NCBI GenBank assembly: GCA_030432695.1
Contig: JAUILN010000001.1
Location: 992,001 to 1,056,000 of the forward strand
Source of the DNA: a bacterium
GTDB taxonomy: Bacteria; Planctomycetota; UBA1135; UBA2386
DNA: 64,000 bases
Reading direction: 5' to 3'
The position numbers were made by a program, and so were the translations under genes. A model generated the notes under the pieces. That model saw only the letters and a program-made list of their open reading frames with translations. It did no database searches and had not been told where the DNA came from. Below, one piece after another: positions 46,766 through 54,182 of the stretch (position 1 is its first letter; each line of letters begins with the position of its first letter).

Positions 46766-47892
46766 GCCAGGTCGTTCAGGCACTCGGACCACATCCGGAC
46801 CCGGCCGCCATCGAGGCCTTCCTCGCCGAGGGCGAGTTCCCGCGGGTGGAGGGCCGCGCGGTGACCTTCGTGTGGCGCGGCGATGCCGACCGCGTCGAGC
46901 TGGTCCACTGGATCCACGGCCTCGAGCAGGCGCAGCCGTTCCAACGCCTCGCCGGGACCGATCTCTGGTTCCACGTCCTCGATCTGCCGAGGCGCTCGCG
47001 GATGGAGTACAAGCTCGCCATCCACCATGGCGGGCGCACCACGCTCGAGCGGGACCCGCTCAATCCGCATCTCGCCCAGGACCCGTTCGGTGCCAACTCG
47101 GTGGTCCGCGGGGATGGCTACGAACCACCGGAGTGGGCCGAGTTCGACGACTGGGCGCGCCACGGCGAGATGCGTCGGATCGCGGTCGACAGCCGAGCGT
47201 TCGGCGAACGCCGCGTCGTCGACGTCTACCTGCCGGCCTACTACCGGAGAACCCGCCGCTATCCGCTGCTGATCGCCCACGACGGCCCGGACTACGTGCA
47301 GTTCGCGAGTCTCGTGCACGTGTTGGACAACCTCATCCACCGCCACGAGATCCCGCCGATGATCGTTGCGATGACCCGCGCGACCGATCGGATGCAGGAG
47401 TACGCCGCAGATCGGCGACACTCCGACTTCCTGGTCGACGAACTCCTGCCAACGCTCGATGCCGAGCTCCCGCTGGTGCCCGACACCGCGGCGCGCGGTC
47501 TGCTGGGCGCCAGCTTCGGCGCCGTCGCGTCGCTGGCCTGCGCCTGGCACCGCCCAGGCGTCTTCGGTCGACTGATGCTCCAGTCCGGTTCCTTCGTGTT
47601 CACCGACATCGGCGACCACGGCCGTGGACCGATCTGGGATCCGGTGGTCGAGTTCGTCAATGCCTTCCGCAAGACTCCCGGTCTGCCGGCAGAACGCATC
47701 CATCTGAGCTGCGGCGTCTACGAAGGCCTGATCTACTACAACCGCTCCCTGGTTCCTCTGCTCCAGGACACCGGGGCCGAGGTGCGCTTCCTCGAGGCGC
47801 GCGACGGCCACAACTGGGAGAACTGGCGTGACCACCTGCGCAGCGGTCTGACCTGGCTGTTCCCCGGTCCGCTCTGGATGACCTACGAGTGA
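46762..47892 (+). CDS. Enterochelin-esterase-like alpha/beta-hydrolase with N-terminal E-set domain
   Basis: 376 residues; ATG 46762 overlaps the preceding stop. Residues about 25-120 form a beta-sandwich resembling the E-set/CBM48 part of Fes-type esterases (VTFVWRGDADRVELVHWIHG, DLWFHVLDLPRRSRMEYKL). The hydrolase domain has YPLLIAHDGPDYVQFASLV, nucleophile Ser251 in GLLGASFGAVASLA, and His in ARDGHNWENWRDHL. Members cleave ester or depsipeptide bonds; here the target is unknown. Its stop overlaps the next gene (GTGA). Confidence 0.86.
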   Translation: MSQVVQALGPHPDPAAIEAFLAEGEFPRVEGRAVTFVWRGDADRVELVHWIHGLEQAQPFQRLAGTDLWFHVLDLPRRSRMEYKLAIHHGGRTTLERDPLNPHLAQDPFGANSVVRGDGYEPPEWAEFDDWARHGEMRRIAVDSRAFGERRVVDVYLPAYYRRTRRYPLLIAHDGPDYVQFASLVHVLDNLIHRHEIPPMIVAMTRATDRMQEYAADRRHSDFLVDELLPTLDAELPLVPDTAARGLLGASFGAVASLACAWHRPGVFGRLMLQSGSFVFTDIGDHGRGPIWDPVVEFVNAFRKTPGLPAERIHLSCGVYEGLIYYNRSLVPLLQDTGAEVRFLEARDGHNWENWRDHLRSGLTWLFPGPLWMTYE

Positions 47893-49202
47893 GAACCCGC
47901 ATGCCCTCCGAGTCCCCGCGATCCCGACCGAAGCCCGTGATCCATCCCGCCCGCGGTGGCCGCACCGGCGACGTCCGACGCATCGGCCTGTCGTTGGGTG
48001 CCGACCTTTGCTGGCCGAAGGTGTTCGAGGACATCCTCTCCGACCTGGATCTGGCACTCGATCTCGATGGCCGCACCACCCGCTTCGAGGTCGAGCGGAT
48101 GACGATCGAGCCCTTCGGGCTGCGTCAGCCGACCCGCTACGACGTGGTCGTGGACCGCCTCACACACTGGTACAGCACCAGCCGCGAGTGGATCAAGAAG
48201 GCCGTGATCCTCGACGGGGTCTACGTGTTCAACAACCCGTGGGCGGTGCAGTCGATGGAGAAGCAGACCACCTACTGCGCGATGATGCGGCTGGGTCTGC
48301 CGATCCCCGACACCTGGTTGATCCCGCCCAAGGAGTACGACGAGACCGCCGACCTGCAGACCACGCTGCAGAGCTACGCGCGCCTGTTCGACCTGGGCCA
48401 GGTCGGTCAGAAGGTCGGCTACCCGCTGTTCATGAAGCCGTACGACGGCGGCGGCTGGGTTGGCGTATCCAAGATCGACGACGAGCAGGGCCTGCGCGAC
48501 GCCTACGACGAGAGCGGCAAGTTCGTCATGCACCTGCAGAAGGGCGTGGTGCCGTTCGAGCAGTTCGTCCGCGGCATCGGCCTCGGACCGCAGGTCCTGA
48601 CGGTCCGCTACGAACCCGGCGCCCCGCTCCACGACCGCTACCAGCAGGACCGCCACTTCCTCGCGGCCGACGACCTGCAGGTGGTCCGCGACATCACGCT
48701 GACGATCAACGCCTTCTTCGGCTGGGACTTCAACTCCTGCGAGATGCTGTTGGCCGACCGGACCTGGCACCCGATCGACTTCGCGAATCCCTGTCCGGAC
48801 TCGCAAGTGACCTCGCTGCACATCCACTTCCCCGATCTGGTGAAAGCCAAGCTGCGGTGGGCGCTGTTCTGCGCGGCGACCCGCCGTCCGTTCCGGCACA
48901 ACCTCGACTGGGCGCCGTTCTTCGCGATCGCCGACCAGGACCTGTCGTTCCGCGACAAGCTCTCGCAGTACGCCGAGCTGGCGCGGCAGCACTTCGACGC
49001 GGACGCCTTCGAGACGTTCTGCGCCGAGCACCTGCACGCCCTCGACAAGACCACCCACGCCTACTTCGGGACCGACCGGGCCAAGGCCGCGGTGCGCGCC
49101 AAGGTCGAAGCCCTGTTCCCCGAACACGAGCACGACGAGTTCACCGAGCTGTTCTGGAGCCGCATCCAGGACTGGCGCCGCCAGGAAGGCAAGTCCGCAT
49201 GA
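47889..49202 (+). CDS. ATP-grasp ligase D (RimK-like, divergent)
   Basis: 437 residues from GTG 47889, overlapping the preceding stop; ATG 47901 is an alternative. It is not closely similar to ligases A-C. Visible features: IGLSLGADLCWPKVFEDIL, TRYDVVVDRLTHWYSTSREW, YPLFMKPYDGGGWVGVSKI as the ATP-binding Lys-Pro and glycine loop, and HPIDFANPCPDSQ with Asp and Asn as Mg ligands. A long C-terminal helical region follows. It is an expected amide- or peptide-forming ligase; the substrate is unknown. Its stop overlaps the next start (ATGA). Confidence 0.85.
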   Translation: MRTRMPSESPRSRPKPVIHPARGGRTGDVRRIGLSLGADLCWPKVFEDILSDLDLALDLDGRTTRFEVERMTIEPFGLRQPTRYDVVVDRLTHWYSTSREWIKKAVILDGVYVFNNPWAVQSMEKQTTYCAMMRLGLPIPDTWLIPPKEYDETADLQTTLQSYARLFDLGQVGQKVGYPLFMKPYDGGGWVGVSKIDDEQGLRDAYDESGKFVMHLQKGVVPFEQFVRGIGLGPQVLTVRYEPGAPLHDRYQQDRHFLAADDLQVVRDITLTINAFFGWDFNSCEMLLADRTWHPIDFANPCPDSQVTSLHIHFPDLVKAKLRWALFCAATRRPFRHNLDWAPFFAIADQDLSFRDKLSQYAELARQHFDADAFETFCAEHLHALDKTTHAYFGTDRAKAAVRAKVEALFPEHEHDEFTELFWSRIQDWRRQEGKSA

Positions 49203-49933
49203 GCAAGCGCACCGAGAAGTGGTTCTCGCACCGGATCGGCAAGGAGGTCTCGGTGGCCCGCTGGGGCGAGGTCGGCACTCCGGTCCTGCTGTTCCCGACG
49301 GCCGGCGGCGACTCGGAGGAGATCGAGCGCTTCCACATGATCGACGTCCTCGGCGACCTGCTCGCTGCAGGACGGATCAAGGTCTACTCGGTGGATAGCC
49401 TGGCTGGCCGCTCATGGCTCGCCGAGAACGACGACATCCGCCACGCGGGACAAGTACAGCACCGGTTCGACGACGTGATCGTCCAGGAGGTCCTGCCCTG
49501 GATCCGCGGCGACTGCGGTGGCGACGCCCATGGCCTGATCGTCGCCGGTGCCAGCCTCGGGGCCTTCAACGCGCTCGCGGCGATCTGTCGGCATCCCGAC
49601 CTGTTCGCCAAGGCGATCTGCATGAGCGGCAGCTACGACGTCTCGCGCTTCCTCCGTGGCCGTCCCGACGAGCAGTTCACCTGGTGCTCGCCCATGCACT
49701 TCGTGCCTCGCCTGGCCGAGGATGACGCGCGACTGCAGCTGCTGCGCCAACGCTTCGTGCTCATCACCTACGGCGGTGGCCGCTGGGAGAACCCGGACGA
49801 GAACTGGAAGCTCGCCGAGGTTCTCGGAGCCCGCGGCATCCCCAACCGCGTCGACGCCTGGGGGCCGGAGTGGGACCACGATTGGGTCACCTGGCGACGG
49901 ATGCTGCCGCAGTACCTGGACGACCTCCTGTGA
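49199..49933 (+). CDS. Esterase-type alpha/beta-hydrolase
   Basis: 244 residues; the ATG overlaps the stop of ligase D. It is compact and without signal peptide. Seen: VARWGEVGTPVLLFPTAGGD, the nucleophile elbow LIVAGASLGAFNALAAIC with Ser119, ICMSGSYDVSRFL after strand 6, and WGPEWDHDWVTWRRMLPQYL with the likely catalytic His. This is the layout of esterase-D-like proteins. It is the last gene of the operon and converges with the pilus-like genes, leaving 18 bases. No terminator is visible. Confidence 0.86.
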   Translation: MSKRTEKWFSHRIGKEVSVARWGEVGTPVLLFPTAGGDSEEIERFHMIDVLGDLLAAGRIKVYSVDSLAGRSWLAENDDIRHAGQVQHRFDDVIVQEVLPWIRGDCGGDAHGLIVAGASLGAFNALAAICRHPDLFAKAICMSGSYDVSRFLRGRPDEQFTWCSPMHFVPRLAEDDARLQLLRQRFVLITYGGGRWENPDENWKLAEVLGARGIPNRVDAWGPEWDHDWVTWRRMLPQYLDDLL

Positions 49934-49951
49934 TGCCGGTCGTGGCCGCCG

Positions 49952-51205
49952 TCAGCGCGCCGCGCGCAGAGTCCGGTACGACCCCAGGAAGCGATACTGC
50001 CCGATCTCGCGACGCAGTGCGTTGAGCACCTCGTCGTTGTAGCGGATCGTCGCGTAGTCGCCCGAGCCCTGCAGCGTGAAGTTGCCGGTGCAGATCACCG
50101 CGCCTTCGATCACGCTGGGCGCCCGCACCGTGAGCTGCCCGTCGACGTACAGCACTCCATTGAACACCGAGTTGTTGCCGGCAATCAGCGATACGTTGCC
50201 CTTGATGTAGACCAGCCCGGTACCCCGCAACGGCCGGCTGCTGTCGAAGGTGATCGAAGCCACGTCGACGAACACGGTGCTGTTGTTGGGCACCACGTCC
50301 GGGAAGTTGTTCGAATCGGTGACCACCATGTCCGCCGACGACCGCAGTTCGTCGACCGAGACCCCGAAGACCGCCTCCACGCTGCAGTCGACATCGGGCG
50401 ACGGGGACAGCGGCGGCGTTCCTGTCACCCGGTTCTGGTTGCGCGGCCCAACGGTCGGCGTGCCGGACCCCGATGGGTAGTAGATGCCGGCACCGTCGGT
50501 CCCGCCGATGATGCGGCCGTAGGTGTTGATGTGGGCGTTGTTGCCGTCGGTGATCGACAGGGCCGCCTGGCCGGGCGGTGCCAGCGAACGCCGCAGGATC
50601 TCCGACTCCAGCAGGCGCGTCGCGAGCAGCCGATTGGGGTGCTCGTCGAACGCCTTGTCCTCGTCGTTGAGCTCGAAGACGTAGCCGATCGAGGTGATGC
50701 GCCACGCGCCGCCATCCGCACCGGTGCCGCGCGAGTGCCCCATGTCGGTCGCCTCGCAGGACTCCCGCCATGCCAGTCGCTCGCTATCGGGATCGCTATC
50801 CCACTTCCGCCACACTTCGTAGCGCCCATGGATGCGGCCCTCGATGCGGAACTGGCGGACGATGCCGATGTCCGGGTCCTCGGTGTCGAGGATCTGCGGC
50901 ACCGTGTTGCGATCGAGCACCGGCACGAACTCGGTGACCGGCTGCACGGTCTGCCGACGGAACCAGTTCACCGCCTCGGTCATTCCGGCCCGCGCGAACT
51001 GCAGCGCCTGGCTGTTGAGCCGGAAGTCGGTCTGCAGGCTCTGTCGACTGGCCCGCTGCAGCAGCGAACCACTGAGCACGATCCCTGCGGTGAGGATCGT
51101 GAAGAACAGCGCGAGGATCATCGCGCTGCCGCCCTCTTCAGGACCTCCAGTTCTCGAGCGCACCCCGAGAGGCACGGTCCCAACGTCTCGAACGGTCTTC
51201 TCCAT
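49952..51205 (-). CDS. PilX-like pilus-associated protein (copy 2)
   Basis: 417 residues with GGAGG six bases before ATG 51205. The N-terminus (EEGGSAMILALFFTILTAGI) looks like a type IV pilin/PilX signal with a hydrophobic alpha-1 helix. NSQALQFARAGMTEAVNWFR follows and then LDTEDPDIGIVR. The C-terminal third has short repeating strands (GNVSLIAGNNSVFNGVLYVD, GQLTVRAPSVIEGAVICTG) that suggest a beta-helix, and ends IGQYRFLGSYR. It is clearly homologous to the neighbour at 51356-52576. It is probably a surface or pilus-tip component; no other pilus gene is in the window. Confidence 0.75.
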   Translation of the reverse strand: MEKTVRDVGTVPLGVRSRTGGPEEGGSAMILALFFTILTAGIVLSGSLLQRASRQSLQTDFRLNSQALQFARAGMTEAVNWFRRQTVQPVTEFVPVLDRNTVPQILDTEDPDIGIVRQFRIEGRIHGRYEVWRKWDSDPDSERLAWRESCEATDMGHSRGTGADGGAWRITSIGYVFELNDEDKAFDEHPNRLLATRLLESEILRRSLAPPGQAALSITDGNNAHINTYGRIIGGTDGAGIYYPSGSGTPTVGPRNQNRVTGTPPLSPSPDVDCSVEAVFGVSVDELRSSADMVVTDSNNFPDVVPNNSTVFVDVASITFDSSRPLRGTGLVYIKGNVSLIAGNNSVFNGVLYVDGQLTVRAPSVIEGAVICTGNFTLQGSGDYATIRYNDEVLNALRREIGQYRFLGSYRTLRAAR

Positions 51206-51355
51206 GCGGCCTCCAGCTCCGTGAGGCCTCCGGATCCGGAAACCTCTGCTCCGGGATCGGCCCGGGCTGGAGTCGGCCTGAGGGCAACCGTCGGGAATCG
51301 CGACAACGGCGCAGAGGAACCGATGTCATCGGATCCCATCGCGGGACCGCAGCGC

Positions 51356-52576
51356 TCAGCGGGTCGACGACAACTGCCGGTAGGAGCCGAGGAAGCGGTA
51401 CTGCCCGACTTCCTGGCGCAGGGTGTTCAGCACCGCGTCGTCGTAGCGCACCGTCGCGTAGTCGCCCGCGCCGCCGATCCTGAAGTTGCCGAGCACCACG
51501 ACGGCACCCTCGATCGTCGCCGGCCCCCGGATCGAGAGGTCGCCGGTCACGTACAGCAGCCCGTTGAAGGTCGAGTTGCTGCCGTCCTGGATCTCGACGT
51601 CGCCATGCACCACGAGCAGCCCGGTGCCGCGCAAGGGACGCGTCCTGTCGAACACCAGGGAGTCGACCTCAGCGACCACCGACTCGTTGTTGATGATCTC
51701 CTCGGGGAAGTCGCGCGCATCGGTGACGATCTGGTTCGCCGACCCCCTGAGCACGTTGTAGCTGGCGCCGAACACGTCGCGGAACCCGAGGTTGAGGCTG
51801 TTCACACGCGACTTTTTCGGGCGGCCCTTGTAGCGGGAGTTGCTACCTCCCGGTCCGCCGGTGTTCTTCGGGTAGACCACTCCTGCACCCTCGTTGCCGC
51901 CGTCGACGAGGCCGTAGTTGTCGACCCGGCAGCCATCCCCTCGCTCCACGGACACCGCCGCCTGCGCTGGCGGGGCCAGCCGCCGTCGCAGGATCTCGGT
52001 CTCCAGCATGCGCTGCGAGAGCACCCGGTTCGGAGCCTGGTTGAACGGCACGTCGGCATCGTTCTGCTCGTAGACGTAGCCGAGCGAGGTGATCCGCCAG
52101 GCCGCGCCCTCCATCCCCGTCCGCCGGTCGAGGCCGACGTCGACCACTTCACAGGTCTGTCGCCACGCGAGCCGCTCCGGGCTCGGATCGTCGTCCCAGC
52201 TCTTCCAGACCTCGTAGCGCCCGTAGACCTTCCCGGTGATCCGGAAGGTGCGCACGATGCCGATGTCCGGGTCTTCGGTATCCAGGATCGGCGGAGTCGC
52301 CTGCTCATCGAGAACCGGCTCGAACGCGGTCACCGGTTGGGTGGTCTGCCGCCGGAACCAGTTCACCGCCTCGGTCATCCCGGCGCGCGCGAACTGCAGC
52401 GCCTGGCTGTTGCGCCGGAAGCTGGTATCGACCTTGGTGCGATACGAGCGCTGCAGCATGGTGCCGGTCAGCACGACCCCCGAGACGAGGATCGTGAAGA
52501 ACAGCGCGAGGATCATCGCCGAGCCACTCTCGGCGGACTCGGCTGCGCGGCGGGTCGGAGTCGGGAGGGGATTCAT
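51356..52576 (-). CDS. PilX-like pilus-associated protein (copy 1)
   Basis: 406 residues from ATG 52576 (a TTG four codons upstream is possible). It has the same layout as the neighbour at 49952: SGSAMILALFFTILVSGVVL as N-terminal helix, NSQALQFARAGMTEAVNWFR identical in both, LDTEDPDIGIVR, and a C-terminal beta-strand repeat region (GDVEIQDGSNSTFNGLLYVT, GDLSIRGPATIEGAVVVLG). They share long identical stretches at both ends but differ in the middle (about residues 220-290), where this copy has a basic RYKGRPKKSR insert. The two genes are a tandem duplication and are probably cotranscribed. Confidence 0.75.
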   Translation of the reverse strand: MNPLPTPTRRAAESAESGSAMILALFFTILVSGVVLTGTMLQRSYRTKVDTSFRRNSQALQFARAGMTEAVNWFRRQTTQPVTAFEPVLDEQATPPILDTEDPDIGIVRTFRITGKVYGRYEVWKSWDDDPSPERLAWRQTCEVVDVGLDRRTGMEGAAWRITSLGYVYEQNDADVPFNQAPNRVLSQRMLETEILRRRLAPPAQAAVSVERGDGCRVDNYGLVDGGNEGAGVVYPKNTGGPGGSNSRYKGRPKKSRVNSLNLGFRDVFGASYNVLRGSANQIVTDARDFPEEIINNESVVAEVDSLVFDRTRPLRGTGLLVVHGDVEIQDGSNSTFNGLLYVTGDLSIRGPATIEGAVVVLGNFRIGGAGDYATVRYDDAVLNTLRQEVGQYRFLGSYRQLSSTR

Positions 52577-52690
52577 CGTGGCGTCCAATTCGGATCAACC
52601 ACGTCCTCGGCGACTTCCCTGGAGCCCTTGACCCCCGATCGGTCCGGTTCCGAGACGACACGAGTCGCTACGAAGCTTCGGAACCGTGCA

Positions 52691-53938
52691 TCACGAGAAC
52701 GGATAGGAGTGCGGCACCACGACGATGCCCGACTCCGTCACCGTGAAGCGCTTGCGGTCCTCCTCGAGGTCGTAGCCGATCCGGTAGTCGGGCGGGATCT
52801 TGGTCCACTTGTCGACGATCGCGCGGCGAATCTGCGCGCCGGGACCGACCTCTACCCCCCGGAACAGGATCGACTCCTCCACGATCGCTCCCTCGTCGAC
52901 GTAGACCCGGTTCGACAGGATCGAGCGCCGCACCTTGCCGCCGGAGACGATCACGCCGGGACTCAGTAGCGAGTCGACCACGTCGGCACGCCGGTCGGTG
53001 TCGTCGAACAGCGTCTTGGCCGGCGGGTCGTTCGGGGCGTGCGTGTAGGTCGGCCAGGTGTCGTCGTACAGGTTCAGCTGCGGTTCCGGATTGCAGAGGT
53101 CGAGCTGGGCCTCGTAGTAGGCGTCGATGGTGCCGACGTCGCGCCAGTAGAGATTCTCCGAGTGCGCCTCGTCGACGAAGTGGTGCACGAACACCTCGCC
53201 CTCGGGAATCATCCGCGGGATCACGTCGTGCCCGAAGTCGTGCCCGCTCTTCTCGCCGAGCGCGGCGTCTTCCTCCAGGCGACGGATCAGCTCGTCGGTG
53301 CGGAAGATGTAGATGCCCATCGAGCCGAGGCACACACCGGGTTGCCCGGGGATCGCCGGCCCCTGCTCGGGCTTCTCCAGGAAGCCGGTGACGCGATCCG
53401 ACTCGTCGACCTCCAGGATCCCGAACCGACGCGACTCCTCGATCGGGATGCGCACCGCACCGATGGTCAGCGCCGCGTCGCGGTCGAGGTGGTCGGCGAG
53501 CATCCGCCCGTAGTCCATCCGGTAGATGTGGTCGGCGCTGAGGATGCAGACGTGGGTCGGCCGAGCCGAACGGATGCTGTCGATGTTGTGGTAGATCGCA
53601 TCCGCGGTGCCGAGGTACCAAGACCGTTCTTCGCGGTGCTGCGGCGGCCGGGTGACGATGAACTGCTCGAGACGTCGCGGCAGGAAGTTCCAGCCGAGGC
53701 GGATGTGCTCCTCGAGCGAGTTCGCCTGATACTGCGTCAGCACGAAGATCCGACGCAGACCCGAGTGGATGCAGTTGCTGAGGGTGAAGTCGATGATCCG
53801 GTACTGACCGCCAAAGGGCACGGCCGGCTTGGCCCGGTCCTGCGTGAGTGGCTTCAGACGCTCGCCGCGCCCGCCCGCCAACACGAAGGTGAGGGTGTTC
53901 CGGAGTTCGTGGGTGAGGGTCGCGATTCTGTCGGACAC
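52691..53938 (-). CDS. glgC: Glucose-1-phosphate adenylyltransferase
   Basis: 415 residues from GTG 53938, with GGAG six to nine bases upstream. It makes ADP-glucose for glycogen synthesis. Seen: FVLAGGRGERLKPLTQDRAK and PAVPFGGQYRIIDFTLSNCI as nucleotide and allosteric regions, WYLGTADAIYHNIDSIRSA, ILSADHIYRMDYGRMLADHL, FGILEVDES, and the C-terminal hexapeptide-type beta-helix (SLLSPGVIVSGGKVRRSILS). Length and motifs match the family fully. It is divergent from the debranching-enzyme gene; a longer in-frame upstream extension is out of family and was rejected. Confidence 0.97.
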   Translation of the reverse strand: MSDRIATLTHELRNTLTFVLAGGRGERLKPLTQDRAKPAVPFGGQYRIIDFTLSNCIHSGLRRIFVLTQYQANSLEEHIRLGWNFLPRRLEQFIVTRPPQHREERSWYLGTADAIYHNIDSIRSARPTHVCILSADHIYRMDYGRMLADHLDRDAALTIGAVRIPIEESRRFGILEVDESDRVTGFLEKPEQGPAIPGQPGVCLGSMGIYIFRTDELIRRLEEDAALGEKSGHDFGHDVIPRMIPEGEVFVHHFVDEAHSENLYWRDVGTIDAYYEAQLDLCNPEPQLNLYDDTWPTYTHAPNDPPAKTLFDDTDRRADVVDSLLSPGVIVSGGKVRRSILSNRVYVDEGAIVEESILFRGVEVGPGAQIRRAIVDKWTKIPPDYRIGYDLEEDRKRFTVTESGIVVVPHSYPFS

Positions 53939-54107
53939 GGGTCTCCGCCGGCGTGGGCGCGTAATCGGAAGCGGGAAGCAGGAAGCGCAGGCCATAGAAT
54001 GCGCGACAGGGGCGGCCCAGGAAAGACTGCGCGGTGGCTCCTGCCCGACCCACGCGGGCTCGTTGCCCGGCGCCGCCTCGTCCGGCCGCGCCGGAACCCA
54101 CACCCGA

Positions 54108-54138
54108 GCGCCTCCTCCACGGTGTGCGCCTCCTCCAC
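54108..54138. repeat. 13-base direct repeat between glgC and the debranching gene
   Basis: GCGCCTCCTCCAC occurs at 54108-54120 and again at 54126-54138 (period 18 bases), 45-75 bases before the debranching-enzyme start. It could be an operator or chance in GC-rich DNA. Confidence 0.5.
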
Positions 54139-54182
54139 CGTCCAACCTGGGACCGGCTGCCAGCCAGCCGCCTCACCGAACG

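Noticed and set aside
44565-49933. The ATP-grasp operon as a cyanophycin locus
   Set aside because: No CphA-type synthetase (ATP-grasp fused to a Mur-ligase domain) is present; only the S51-like protein recalls cyanophycinase.
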